From an uncultured Alphaproteobacteria bacterium (GTDB lineage: Bacteria; Pseudomonadota; Alphaproteobacteria; RUG11792): a DNA stretch of 64,000 nucleotides. The stretch's first letter is position 1; each line of letters opens with the position of its first letter. The translations under genes and the position numbers were made by a program. Positions 27,181 to 36,623 of the stretch are shown here, piece after piece. The notes beneath the pieces were generated by a model, which made no database searches, was not told the origin of the DNA, and worked only from the letters and a program-made list of their open reading frames with translations. The stretch lies in NCBI GenBank assembly GCA_944390585.1, contig CALXQI010000015.1, positions 186,001-250,000 of the forward strand, written 5' to 3'.

Positions 27181-29094
27181 ATGGATAGTGCATTTTTGAC
27201 ACGTGATGATGCTTGGAAAAATTTAGATGTATATAATAAAATTTATGAATTTGCCAAACAATATCCAGTAGAATATTGGGCTGCACAAATTGATCGTTTA
27301 TCATGGGAGAAAAAGCCAAATATTTTTTTTGAAGATAACATATGGTTTAAAGATGGTATATTAAATGCGTGTTACAACTGCGTTGATCGTCATGCAGAGA
27401 AAAATCCAGATAAAATTGCTGTAATATGGCAAAGTGAAAATCTTGATGTTTATGAAAAAATATCATATGAAAAATTACAAAAAGAAACAGCAAAATTTGC
27501 AAATGTTATAAGTAAATTTGAGTTAAAGCGTACAGATTGTATCACAATATACATGCCAATGGTGCCAGAAGGAATATATGCATGCCTTGCTTGTGCTAGG
27601 CTTGGTATTCCATATACTGTGGTGTTTGCTGGGTTTTCTCCAAACGCATTGGCACTACGAATGAATGATTGTAATTCAAAGTTTATTATTACTTGTGATG
27701 CTAATAGACGTGGTGGGAAGATTATTCCTTTAAAGCAGAATATTGATGCAGCTAGAAAAATGTGTAATTCAGATGTGCGTGCTTTAATTGTAAAAAGACA
27801 AGGTGTTGATATAGCATGGAATGATAAGTTGGATTTTGATTATTATGAAGAAGCAAAAACAGTTACTGATGAGTGTAGTCCTGTTCCTGTTATGTCAAAC
27901 GATGATTTGTTTTTGCTATATACATCTGGTTCAGCTGGAAAGCCAAAAGGTGTAGTACAAGGAACTGGTGGATTTTTGTTATTTTCATCGATAACGCTTA
28001 AATACTTTTTTGATTTACACGAGGAGAGTATTTTTTGGTGTAGTGGAGATATAGGATGGATGGGTGGGCATGCATATTCTTTATACGCTCCCCTTTGCAA
28101 TGGTGTAACAACTGTAATATACGAAGGTATTCCTACGTACCCAAAGTATTCTGTTTTTGCTGAAATTATTGATAAGTATAATATCACAGCATTTAATACA
28201 GCACCAACTGCACTAAGAGCAATGATGCAGCATGGAAAAGATTCGTTGAGTGGCACGTCTAGAAAGTCGCTAAAGGTGATAGGTGTATTTGGTGAGGTAC
28301 TTAATAAAGATGTATGGATGTGGTATTTTAATGAATTTGGAAATAAAAGTACTCCTATTGTTAATATGTGGGGGCAAACAGAACTTGGTGGTGTGCCAAC
28401 TGCTCCTCTTTGCACTTTAGATGATATGAAAACTTTTGGTCACACTGGAAGGCCATTCTTTGGATGTAAATTTGTATTGAAGGATAAGAATGGAAATAAT
28501 ATTAATGAAAAAGAAGAAACAGGAGCTTTGTGTATAGAACATTCTATGCCAGGGATGTTAAAGGGAATTTATGGAGATCCAGATGGCATGCACAATATGT
28601 ACTATTCGCAATTTCCAGGATTGTACTATACAGGAGATGAGGCGTACATTGACTATGATGGCTTTGTTTGGGTCACTGGAAGGGTTGATGATGTTTTAAA
28701 TGTCTCAGGGCATCGTGTCAGCCCAATTGAGATTGAAGAAGTAATAGCGGAGGTTAGCGTTGTGCATGAAGTTTCTGTTGTTGGATATCCACATCCTATA
28801 AAAGGAGACGGGTTATATGCGTTTATAGTTTTAAATAAAGGTGTAACTGATATAGAGAATGCAAGAAAATTGATTATTGAAAAAGTACGGGATATGATAA
28901 GCCCAATAACAAAACCTGATGTTATAACATTTGTTGAAGATTTGCCAAAGACTCGTTCTGGTAAAATAATGAGAAGAATATTGCGTAAAATTGCGGCTGG
29001 CTATACAGATGAATTTGAAGATATAACTACGATACAGAATCCAGAGTGTATAACAAAGATTATTAAAGCAAGTAATGCACGCGGTAATTGTTAA
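27181..29094 (+). CDS. Acs-family acyl-CoA synthetase (AMP-forming), altered acyl pocket
   Basis: A 637-residue AMP-forming ligase with full acetyl-CoA synthetase architecture. It has LNACYNCVDRH at the N-terminus, the P-loop-like YTSGSAGKPKGV, WCSGDIGWMGGHAY, GRVDDVLNVSGHR, and the C-terminal PKTRSGKIMRRILRK with the catalytic and acetylatable Lys. Length equals Acs (~650). However, the residues that line the acetate pocket in Salmonella Acs (Val310, Thr311, Val386, Trp414) appear as Met, Gly, Phe and Gly here: GWMGGH, GVFGEV and MWGQTE replace GWVTGH, GSVGEP and WWQTE. The substrate may therefore be larger than acetate. It stands alone; the convergent neighbour ends four bases away. Confidence 0.88.
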   Translation: MDSAFLTRDDAWKNLDVYNKIYEFAKQYPVEYWAAQIDRLSWEKKPNIFFEDNIWFKDGILNACYNCVDRHAEKNPDKIAVIWQSENLDVYEKISYEKLQKETAKFANVISKFELKRTDCITIYMPMVPEGIYACLACARLGIPYTVVFAGFSPNALALRMNDCNSKFIITCDANRRGGKIIPLKQNIDAARKMCNSDVRALIVKRQGVDIAWNDKLDFDYYEEAKTVTDECSPVPVMSNDDLFLLYTSGSAGKPKGVVQGTGGFLLFSSITLKYFFDLHEESIFWCSGDIGWMGGHAYSLYAPLCNGVTTVIYEGIPTYPKYSVFAEIIDKYNITAFNTAPTALRAMMQHGKDSLSGTSRKSLKVIGVFGEVLNKDVWMWYFNEFGNKSTPIVNMWGQTELGGVPTAPLCTLDDMKTFGHTGRPFFGCKFVLKDKNGNNINEKEETGALCIEHSMPGMLKGIYGDPDGMHNMYYSQFPGLYYTGDEAYIDYDGFVWVTGRVDDVLNVSGHRVSPIEIEEVIAEVSVVHEVSVVGYPHPIKGDGLYAFIVLNKGVTDIENARKLIIEKVRDMISPITKPDVITFVEDLPKTRSGKIMRRILRKIAAGYTDEFEDITTIQNPECITKIIKASNARGNC

Positions 29095-29097
29095 AGA

Positions 29098-30720
29098 TTA
29101 TTTTATTTCTGGGAATACAGTTGTGTATTCAATTTCATTTTTATTATTAGTTTGAAATTTTATAAAGCCACATCCGCCGCAATGATCAACACCATTGATA
29201 TAGCCAATATTTGGTTGTTCATTTGGATTAATAACTTCAAAACCAAGCATTCTTGATATTATCTTTGCTAATGTGTAGTGGCTGATAGGATATACTGTTT
29301 TAAATTTTTTTAAAAATTCTTTATCATTTGTTTGTAACATAATTGGAATTTGAGCCACTTCTGGAGTTAAGCGCCCTGCCCCATGTCCCCATAACCCTTT
29401 TTCTCCCAGCATCTCGCCATGATCTGAAGCAAAGAAAATATAAAATTTATCCTTACTTTTATTGAAAAAATTAAATAATTTAGCAGTAACAAAATCATTA
29501 TAAAACATTGCTTTATCATAATTTTCTATTATTTCATTATCATTTTTAAATCTATCATCAAGGACAATACTACATTCTGAGCCTATATTGTTCTCATATG
29601 GTCTATGTACACACCTTTCTTGTATTACGACAAAATTTTTATCTCCAAATTCACCATCTTCTTTTAATTGATTTAGTAATGTAAGTAAAAATTCATCTCT
29701 ATATTTTTTAAATTTAAATATATAATTTTCATAATTTACTAAATGATCAATATATACAATGCCAGATATGCTATGTAATACATTTGAGCGCTGTGCAGAA
29801 ATGAAAAATGTTTTAAACCCAGCTTGTTTTGCAAGCATAAAAAGATTTGTACAATTTGATAATGCTGCCTTCATATTATCTGGCTCGCCAATCACATTTA
29901 GCATAAATTTTAAGCTTGGTAAAGTAGCGATAGCGCCGGATATGCCTCTTGTATAGTAAAAACTTGGATCTTCTGCTAATTTTCTTAGATTTGGTGTTGT
30001 ATCAACTTTATATCCAAATAGTGACATGTGGTTAGAATTACAGCTTTCTCCAACAATATACACAATTGTTACTGGTTCATTAATTTGATTAACTTGCGTA
30101 CACTGATATGGTAAATAATTTTTTATCTTATACTTCTTTAATGTAATTACAAGAGATGATAAAGATGCATTAACAGAGTTAAATAACGTAAATCTTGCCT
30201 CATTTGGCTCAAATTGTGGAACTTTTGTAAAGAAAATAACAAGAATTGTTGCTATAAAAAACATTATAACAGATATAGATCCAACTATACGATTTTTAAA
30301 AACTTGCCATTTATCTGTTATATAAAATATAAGAAAGTATGGAATTATAACAATTGGTAATATATACCAATATGATGCTGCCATTAAGCATGCATCTTCA
30401 AAAACCTCAAGTGTCTCTTTTGATAACAAATAAATAGAAAATGGAGAAAGTTGTGTTGCAAAGCATGCAATATGTGCAAATTGAATAATTTGTAGTACAG
30501 TAAGAAGTGTTATAAACAATAAGGCAACAAATTTATTAGGAGATAATGCAAAGCATAAGCTAAGTATGCAGATCAATCCAAAGGACCATACATCACGTGA
30601 TACTTTAAAAGATGTATCAATAAAGTGAAAAATAATATCAGGCAGTATAAATAATAGTGATATAAAAGCAAATTTTAAAAAAATACATAATGTCTTCTTA
30701 AAAACTGAAGTATAATTCAT
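29098..30720 (-). CDS. Phosphoethanolamine transferase-like (EptA/sulfatase fold)
   Basis: A 540-residue inner-membrane enzyme of the alkaline phosphatase superfamily. Five transmembrane segments lie in the first ~200 residues, followed by a periplasmic domain with VYIVGESCNSNHMSLFGY (metal Glu), GAIATLPSLKF with the probable nucleophile Thr, and FFASDHGEMLGEKGLWGHG plus the downstream metal His. Family members add phosphoethanolamine to lipid A or other glycans. ATG 30720 (MNYTSVFKK) is preferred over an upstream alternative start because the first transmembrane segment follows normally. Lipid A is likely made here (lpxI is present), so lipid A modification is plausible, but the acceptor is unknown. 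Confidence 0.82.
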   Translation of the reverse strand: MNYTSVFKKTLCIFLKFAFISLLFILPDIIFHFIDTSFKVSRDVWSFGLICILSLCFALSPNKFVALLFITLLTVLQIIQFAHIACFATQLSPFSIYLLSKETLEVFEDACLMAASYWYILPIVIIPYFLIFYITDKWQVFKNRIVGSISVIMFFIATILVIFFTKVPQFEPNEARFTLFNSVNASLSSLVITLKKYKIKNYLPYQCTQVNQINEPVTIVYIVGESCNSNHMSLFGYKVDTTPNLRKLAEDPSFYYTRGISGAIATLPSLKFMLNVIGEPDNMKAALSNCTNLFMLAKQAGFKTFFISAQRSNVLHSISGIVYIDHLVNYENYIFKFKKYRDEFLLTLLNQLKEDGEFGDKNFVVIQERCVHRPYENNIGSECSIVLDDRFKNDNEIIENYDKAMFYNDFVTAKLFNFFNKSKDKFYIFFASDHGEMLGEKGLWGHGAGRLTPEVAQIPIMLQTNDKEFLKKFKTVYPISHYTLAKIISRMLGFEVINPNEQPNIGYINGVDHCGGCGFIKFQTNNKNEIEYTTVFPEIK

Positions 30721-30850
30721 TTTGATATCAAACCAATGCACCAGTGTATAGTACAATAACGTTCTATAAATGGTCAAGTAGAGATACTTATTAACTTGCT
30801 TTATATATAAATTTGTGTTAAATGTAATTGTAGTGTATACAAAATTGGCT

Positions 30851-31513
30851 ATGCGGTTTTTTTATATATTTTCAATATTATTTATTATTACGTCAAATTG
30901 TATGGCAGAGATTAAATTTACTATCAATAAACGTAATTGGCAAGAATGGCTTACTATTGATTATAATAAAAACGACAGTAATAAGGATAATAAATGTACT
31001 ACTTTAGATATATATATTGTTCCAAGTTGTTTTCATTGCGCAAATTTTTTACAAAGTGAAGAAATGGATAGTTTTAGAAAACAATATGAAGAAGTAATCA
31101 ATATACGCGTTAATTACATTATAACAAATGCAAGTGATGTACTATTGATTACCTTTTTTGCAAATAATAGTGAAATACAAAAAGAAATGATGTTTAAAAT
31201 TACTGCTTTTATGTCAGAAATAGAAGAAGAGTATTATGAAATGCAAGGACAGCAACTAGAGAAAATAAAGCTCTTGATTACAAAAAAGCAAAAATTGCAG
31301 TATGATATTAATCAATTTTTAGAACAAAGTAAAATTGAAGAATTAATAGCCGCTAGCGCAAAAAAAGCTAAAAACATATCAGCTTTATTTAATATAAAAG
31401 AGTTTGATACACCATTTTTTATTATTAACGGTAAAAAATATGAGAACTTTGATGATGTAAAGAAATACATTAAAAGTCTTAACACAATATCATGTAATGA
31501 GCAAGCAAAATAG
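30851..31513 (+). CDS. DsbA-like periplasmic thiol oxidoreductase
   Basis: A 220-residue exported thioredoxin-fold protein. Signal peptide MRFFYIFSILFIITSNCMA starts at ATG 30851; an upstream in-frame start would add 12 residues before it. The active site is VPSCFHCANF, a CxxC (CFHC) after a strand (LDIYIVP), and the cis-Pro strand is DTPFFIINGKKY, as in DsbA/DsbG-type proteins. A helical insertion of about 100 residues lies between. It should form or shuffle disulfides in exported proteins, and this window encodes many Cys-rich exported ones. Its 3' end overlaps the convergent nuoH by 35 bases. Confidence 0.82.
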   Translation: MRFFYIFSILFIITSNCMAEIKFTINKRNWQEWLTIDYNKNDSNKDNKCTTLDIYIVPSCFHCANFLQSEEMDSFRKQYEEVINIRVNYIITNASDVLLITFFANNSEIQKEMMFKITAFMSEIEEEYYEMQGQQLEKIKLLITKKQKLQYDINQFLEQSKIEELIAASAKKAKNISALFNIKEFDTPFFIINGKKYENFDDVKKYIKSLNTISCNEQAK

Positions 31514-32363
31514 GAACTATTACTTTCCAGCATATTATTATAGCATCTTTTTGTTTGTATCTTGGGAGTATTGCTCGTATAATAATAATTGTTGTGATAA
31601 TTAACATAATTTTTAGTATTGTATAAAATAGTGATGAGATACCAAAAAATATTGTAACTATTAATGACGATGCATTGATTAAATTAACATATTCTGAAAG
31701 ATATATCAGTCCAAATAATATTCCTCCATATTCTGTATAATTACCTGCTACAAGTTCTGACTCAGCTTCTGAAAAATCAAATGGGACATGATTTGTAATC
31801 ATCAGCATTAGAAGTAAAAAAATAGTAAATATATGTGGCAAATAAATTATTGATATAGTATGATCATTAATAATATCAATTATATTAAAACTATTGCATG
31901 TTTTACCGATAATAAGAACAATTAACATTAATGGTATGTAGTATGATAATTTTTGCAAATAAATTCTTATACCACTAATAACGCCAAATTTTGATTTACT
32001 TAATATACCAATTGTAATTTCTGCTATACTATTTATTATAAAAAATACAACAATATATATTAAACTAAATTTATCATTAATAAGAAAATAATCTTTAGAA
32101 AATGGTATAAAGGATGAAATCATCAAAGTTGAGCAGACTAGTAAGCAAATTGCAAATATTGCACAATAGGAATGATTCTTAAGTGCATCACGTTTAAATA
32201 ACAATTTTAAAGTATCAGCAATGGGCTGTAATACACCAAATACTCCATTATATGATGGGCCATATCGCAGTTGTATTCTACCAATTATTTTCCTTTCAAA
32301 TAGCGATAAATACATTGCAGAAACAAGCAATACAGAAAACAGTATTATATAATCAACAAACAC
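31479..32363 (-). CDS. nuoH: NADH-quinone oxidoreductase subunit H
   Basis: A 294-residue polytopic subunit of complex I that forms part of the quinone chamber and proton path. It contains SLFERKIIGRIQLRYGPSYN, the NuoH signature with the E and RxGPN-like motif, and VPFDFSEAESELVAGNYTEY, the second signature with the conserved acidic cluster. About eight transmembrane segments are visible. The start is probably GTG 32363. It is slightly shorter than usual (~325). None of the other nuo genes is in the window, so the operon is split. It is preceded by the M16 peptidase gene with an 18-base gap. Confidence 0.95.
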   Translation of the reverse strand: MFVDYIILFSVLLVSAMYLSLFERKIIGRIQLRYGPSYNGVFGVLQPIADTLKLLFKRDALKNHSYCAIFAICLLVCSTLMISSFIPFSKDYFLINDKFSLIYIVVFFIINSIAEITIGILSKSKFGVISGIRIYLQKLSYYIPLMLIVLIIGKTCNSFNIIDIINDHTISIIYLPHIFTIFLLLMLMITNHVPFDFSEAESELVAGNYTEYGGILFGLIYLSEYVNLINASSLIVTIFFGISSLFYTILKIMLIITTIIIIRAILPRYKQKDAIIICWKVIVPILLAHYMILC

Positions 32364-32380
32364 AAAAAACCTTACAAAAT

Positions 32381-33742
32381 TTATCTCGCTTGACGTGACT
32401 GTTTAGCTTTTTCTTCCGGATGACTGTAGAAGACATGAGTTCTATGCTTAGAAGATAAAATAGATTTTGCATATTGTAATGTTTCTTCATATGTAATACT
32501 GTCAGTAATTTCAGCAATATTTGCAAAATCCTTCTCGTATCCGAGCACAATGTGTTCTATAGCATTGAATAATAATGCGCTTGGATTATCATGTAAAAAT
32601 GTAATAGAACGCACAATTTCACTTTTAACTTTATTAAATAGATCTTCTGTAAAGTCATTTGTAATAAATCTATCAACTGCTACATAAATTTGTGTTTCTA
32701 CATCTTTTCTATTAAGCTCATTATGTATAATAGCTTCAATATAGAATATTATTTTATCAATTTCTTTTATATCAAGCATTCCATGGATTGAGTAGAGCTT
32801 TTGTTCACCATCAACAAATTTTTTGTACAATACAGAACGTCTATTGCCACATAATGCTTGTACCACGATTTTAGCCATCATTAATCGACGTAAGGTATCT
32901 ATATTTTTTCTACTAAATGTATAAACAATACTTAACTGCTTTGTTGCAAGTTGAGGAGATGTATGATCAATAAAATGACGTATTCCAGTTTTTGGAGGAT
33001 CGACTGGGCGTTCCGGTTTTTCACCACATCTTTTTTTAATTTTACCAAAATACTTTTTAACTTCTTTGACAACACTTTCACAATCACTAATATCACCAGA
33101 AATTACTATAATTGCATTATCTGGCGCATAGTATTTTTGATAATGCTCTAGTAATTTATTACGATCAAAGTTTGCAATGTGAGCAGGTAGTCCAATAACA
33201 CTTGTTCTATAATTTGATTGTAAAAACAAACTTGATAGGCAAGCATCAAATATGTATCTGGTTTGTGCAGATGCATCAAAACGCATATTACGCTCATCTG
33301 CTACTACGTCACGCTCACTTTTTACTTCACTTTCATCTAATTTTAAATTCTGCATTCTATCAGCTTCTATTCTTAATATAATAGGTAGCACTATAGGATT
33401 AATTTTACAGTAAAAAACAGTTATATCTTCACTTGTAAATGCATTAACCTCAGACGTATACTTATTTAATAATTTATTAAGAGCAATAGCAGATAACTTA
33501 ATCGTTCCCTTAAACATCATATGTTCTAGAAAATGTGAAATACCAATAACGTTCTGATCATCATATGAAGAGCCAACCAAGTAAACAATTGCAAACTGCA
33601 TTATTCCCTTTGTTTTTGTTGGCAAAATAACTATAGTTAACCCGTTATCTAATTTTTCTACATGCATTTGAATATTGGCATGTACACCAAGCATTGATAT
33701 CGCAGCAGTGGCTGTGGAAAAAATACCTTTTCTGCTTTTCAT
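32381..33742 (-). CDS. M16 zinc peptidase, active subunit
   Basis: A 453-residue member of the pitrilysin/processing-peptidase family. The inverted zinc motif HFLEH is at residues ~70-74 and the third ligand Glu is within SERDVVADER at ~143-150, with the family spacing. The N-terminus is hydrophobic and may be a signal peptide. ATG 33742 has AAAGGAGG upstream. It follows 12 bases after its non-catalytic partner (33755-35137), the usual pairing of active and inactive M16 proteins in bacteria. It probably degrades peptides in the periplasm or at the membrane. Confidence 0.9.
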   Translation of the reverse strand: MKSRKGIFSTATAAISMLGVHANIQMHVEKLDNGLTIVILPTKTKGIMQFAIVYLVGSSYDDQNVIGISHFLEHMMFKGTIKLSAIALNKLLNKYTSEVNAFTSEDITVFYCKINPIVLPIILRIEADRMQNLKLDESEVKSERDVVADERNMRFDASAQTRYIFDACLSSLFLQSNYRTSVIGLPAHIANFDRNKLLEHYQKYYAPDNAIIVISGDISDCESVVKEVKKYFGKIKKRCGEKPERPVDPPKTGIRHFIDHTSPQLATKQLSIVYTFSRKNIDTLRRLMMAKIVVQALCGNRRSVLYKKFVDGEQKLYSIHGMLDIKEIDKIIFYIEAIIHNELNRKDVETQIYVAVDRFITNDFTEDLFNKVKSEIVRSITFLHDNPSALLFNAIEHIVLGYEKDFANIAEITDSITYEETLQYAKSILSSKHRTHVFYSHPEEKAKQSRQAR

Positions 33743-33754
33743 AACTACCTCCTT

Positions 33755-35137
33755 TTAGACCACATTATCATGTAAAGCTTTATCATTTCTTGCTTTACCA
33801 GCCGTAACAATAGCTAAAATCTCAAACTTTTTTGCAGCTTTATTGACATCATTAACTGTTAAGCGATAAAAATTATCCATATATTTAGATAACTCAAAAG
33901 CTTGAACTCCCCTATTCCTCAATCCAGCTAGATAAACAACTGTGTCAAGTGCCGATTCACACGCAACATGAGATGAAAGCATTGTCTTCATCTCTTTTAA
34001 CTCTTTTGATGTTATGCCATTTTTTTGAAATTTTTCAACAGTGTGTTGCACGGCATTAATTAATTTTTCAACATTCTCTGTTGATGTTCTAGCAACACAT
34101 GTTGTCATTGTTAACAGATCATTATCCTTATGCTGAGTCCATATACCATAACACAGTCCAAGCACTTCTCGTACATAACCAAACAATCTATTGCCAAATG
34201 TTGATGCAGCATCTCCAAGAACAAGCTCTGCCATTTTGTATGCAAAATAATCTTTTGAATTGCTTGCAACAGCTGGCATGACAAACATCACTGTTGTCTG
34301 AGGAGAATCAAGATATGCGTGTTGTGGAGCATGTGTTAACTTGACATTTGTACTTTGCACTACTGCAGCAAAGTTGTTACGCTTACTACTTTCTAGTAAT
34401 TGGAGTAAGATTGCAAAGCCTTTTTTAACAACATCATTACTAACATTTCCAACAACAGTGATTTCTGCATTATTTGCCGTAAACAGTTTGGAATATCCTT
34501 GTTCTATATCAAATCTTGAATATCCACTAACAGCTTTGATTGTTTCATCTATACTGAAGTAATATGGATGATTTTTCTGGTATAAAACATGTGATAAACA
34601 CTCAGCAGCTAATGTATCGCTCTCAAATTTAGATTGTCTTAACTCCGCTATTATCTCTTGCTTGTGCAAATCTATTTTTTGCGGTTTGAAATGCGCTTTT
34701 GTTAGAATTTTTCCAACTATTTCTAGTGCAAACTCAAACTTATCGCTTGTTGTATAACACTTAACAACAGCATTATCAATTCCAAATGAAATATTCAATG
34801 ATATATTGTTGTCTATTATTACCTCTGCAAGCTTATTTGCATCGTATTCAGCTGCTCCATCAAAAATAGATTTTTCTATTAATTTTAAGAGGCCAGGAGT
34901 ATTTCTAAAATTTCTTGCGCCTTCGTTTTTAAATACTATTGTAAAAGCAACTGTATTAATTTCTCTATTTACTTTCCATATTTTATTTTTTACTCCAATA
35001 TCTATTTCTTGTACTTGCAAATCGATTTGTGCCAGCTCAGTTTCCTTTGGCTCAAAAGAAGATTTGCCATTGGATAAATAGAAATATGCAAAAACGCACA
35101 CAGCAGAGATCACTCCAGCTACTACGATAAATTTCAT
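33755..35137 (-). CDS. M16 peptidase-like, zinc-binding motif lost
   Basis: A 460-residue M16-fold protein with an N-terminal membrane anchor (MKFIVVAGVISAVCVFAYFYLSN). At the position of HxxEH it reads LLKLIEKSIF, so it lacks the zinc site and should be the inactive partner of the protein encoded 12 bases downstream. The rest keeps family features such as FKNEGARNFRNTPGL and FGNRLFGYVREVLGLCYGIW. ATG 35137 is preceded by GAGGTGA and is preferred over an ATG 15 bases upstream. This active/inactive arrangement is typical of alphaproteobacteria. Confidence 0.88.
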   Translation of the reverse strand: MKFIVVAGVISAVCVFAYFYLSNGKSSFEPKETELAQIDLQVQEIDIGVKNKIWKVNREINTVAFTIVFKNEGARNFRNTPGLLKLIEKSIFDGAAEYDANKLAEVIIDNNISLNISFGIDNAVVKCYTTSDKFEFALEIVGKILTKAHFKPQKIDLHKQEIIAELRQSKFESDTLAAECLSHVLYQKNHPYYFSIDETIKAVSGYSRFDIEQGYSKLFTANNAEITVVGNVSNDVVKKGFAILLQLLESSKRNNFAAVVQSTNVKLTHAPQHAYLDSPQTTVMFVMPAVASNSKDYFAYKMAELVLGDAASTFGNRLFGYVREVLGLCYGIWTQHKDNDLLTMTTCVARTSTENVEKLINAVQHTVEKFQKNGITSKELKEMKTMLSSHVACESALDTVVYLAGLRNRGVQAFELSKYMDNFYRLTVNDVNKAAKKFEILAIVTAGKARNDKALHDNVV

Positions 35138-35350
35138 AATCACCTCAATCATCTAATCCTCTGTGCAAAATTGATATAGTAAAGATCTTCATCTGATATA
35201 CGGATCAAGCCATTACATGACTATGATACATTGCAATTTATTTTCTCTCAAATGTTTTTTCATAAAATTTATCGTGTAGTGTGCGTAAACAAATCTTTGC
35301 TTTATTGTAGTTTCGTGTTAGATTTAACTAAAAATTGTATACAAAACATA

Positions 35351-36127
35351 ATGGGAAAGATAGCAATTATTGCTGGCTCTGGTGATTTACCTTATAGGAT
35401 TGAAGCACAATTAAGATCTGTGTCTGCTCCGTACGAATTTATATCAATTACAGAAGGATCACAATTTCAAATTGGACAAATTGGTAAAATCCTTAATTAT
35501 TTAAAAAATACAGGTGTTACTGATGTTGTATTTTGCGGAGCTGTTAAAAGACCAAACTTTTTCAAATTAAAACTAGACAATGTCGGACGTAGATGGATTC
35601 GTAAACTTGGATGCAGGGTATTTTTGGGTGATGATGCTCTATTAAAAGGTGTTAAACAATTACTTGCCCATGAAAATATTAATGTTATAAGTCCACAAAG
35701 TATATTGAAGTCTTTATTAACACCATCTGGGGTTTTAACACAAAATAAACCAAATAAACGTGAAATGGAAGATATAGCAAGAGGAATTTTTGTCTTAAAT
35801 TCTATGGCAAAAGCTGATGTTGGACAGGCTGTAGTAGTACAAGATGGTGTTGTACTTGGTATAGAAGCGGCTGAAGGCACTAAAAATCTAATTGCCAGGT
35901 GTAAAAATTTAAAATTAGTAAGGTATGGTGGTGTTTTGGTTAAAATGGCAAAAACTGGGCAAGATACAGATATTGACTTACCAACAATTGGTGATCAAAC
36001 TATTCTAGAATGTATGGACACTGGTTTGAGCGGAATTGCATTAAGTGCTAAAACATCGCAAATTATTGATTATGAAAGAACAATAAATTTAGCAGATAAA
36101 TACGGACTGTTTATTATAGGAGTTTAA
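35351..36127 (+). CDS. lpxI: UDP-2,3-diacylglucosamine pyrophosphatase LpxI
   Basis: A 258-residue protein of the LpxI (DUF1009) family, which hydrolyses UDP-2,3-diacylglucosamine to lipid X and UMP in lipid A synthesis; alphaproteobacteria use it in place of LpxH. Start MGKIAIIAGSGDLPYRI at 35351 is the family N-terminus; upstream in-frame sequence is not conserved-looking. Other family segments are VVFCGAVKRPNF, FLGDDALLKGV, QAVVVQDGVVLGIEAAEGT and VKMAKTGQDTDIDLPTIG. In many alphaproteobacteria it sits next to lpxA/lpxB; here it is alone. Confidence 0.93.
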   Translation: MGKIAIIAGSGDLPYRIEAQLRSVSAPYEFISITEGSQFQIGQIGKILNYLKNTGVTDVVFCGAVKRPNFFKLKLDNVGRRWIRKLGCRVFLGDDALLKGVKQLLAHENINVISPQSILKSLLTPSGVLTQNKPNKREMEDIARGIFVLNSMAKADVGQAVVVQDGVVLGIEAAEGTKNLIARCKNLKLVRYGGVLVKMAKTGQDTDIDLPTIGDQTILECMDTGLSGIALSAKTSQIIDYERTINLADKYGLFIIGV

Positions 36128-36131
36128 AGTT

Positions 36132-36623
36132 TTATATACCAAATACTTTGTCACAAAAGACCCACCCTTTATATGTTTTGTTTTCTGCAAAAATCTCTAT
36201 CATGCACCATTCGCCTTTTATTTTTAATAATTTTGCTATAACGTATTTTTTTACAGAAGCAACAACATCTGATTTATTAGAATGTTTTTTAAATACTGTT
36301 GTATCCTTTTTTATTTGTATATACCTATTGTGAGATAGCATATTTTTGCAAATCCACCCACTTTTATTATCAATATCAACTATGTGCACCCAATTCTCAA
36401 ACTCTTCAATTACTTTTAATGGTAATCCTGCTTGCTTATACATCCAGCATACTTTATATCCAAGACCCGGGCCAACTCTTGAATTAATACTAGATGACTT
36501 TGTAGATAAAAAATACTCAGTTCCAGTTTGTAAATCAATATCTTTGCATAGTCCATCATGCAGTAATACAATAATCGCCAATATAGATATTAAGATTTTT
36601 TGCAATTTGTACACACATATCAT
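36132..36623 (-). CDS. Exported bacterial SH3-domain protein
   Basis: A 163-residue protein with signal peptide ending HDGLCKD and two bacterial SH3-like units: SINSRVGPGLGYKVCWMYK...GWICKNML, and IQIKKDTTVFKKHS...GWVFCDKVFG. Such proteins bind peptidoglycan or its stem peptides in alphaproteobacterial periplasm. Start ATG 36623 gives the signal peptide directly and overlaps the pfkA 3' end by 68 bases in another frame, so translation is likely coupled to pfkA. It converges with lpxI, leaving a four-base gap. Confidence 0.78.
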   Translation of the reverse strand: MICVYKLQKILISILAIIVLLHDGLCKDIDLQTGTEYFLSTKSSSINSRVGPGLGYKVCWMYKQAGLPLKVIEEFENWVHIVDIDNKSGWICKNMLSHNRYIQIKKDTTVFKKHSNKSDVVASVKKYVIAKLLKIKGEWCMIEIFAENKTYKGWVFCDKVFGI

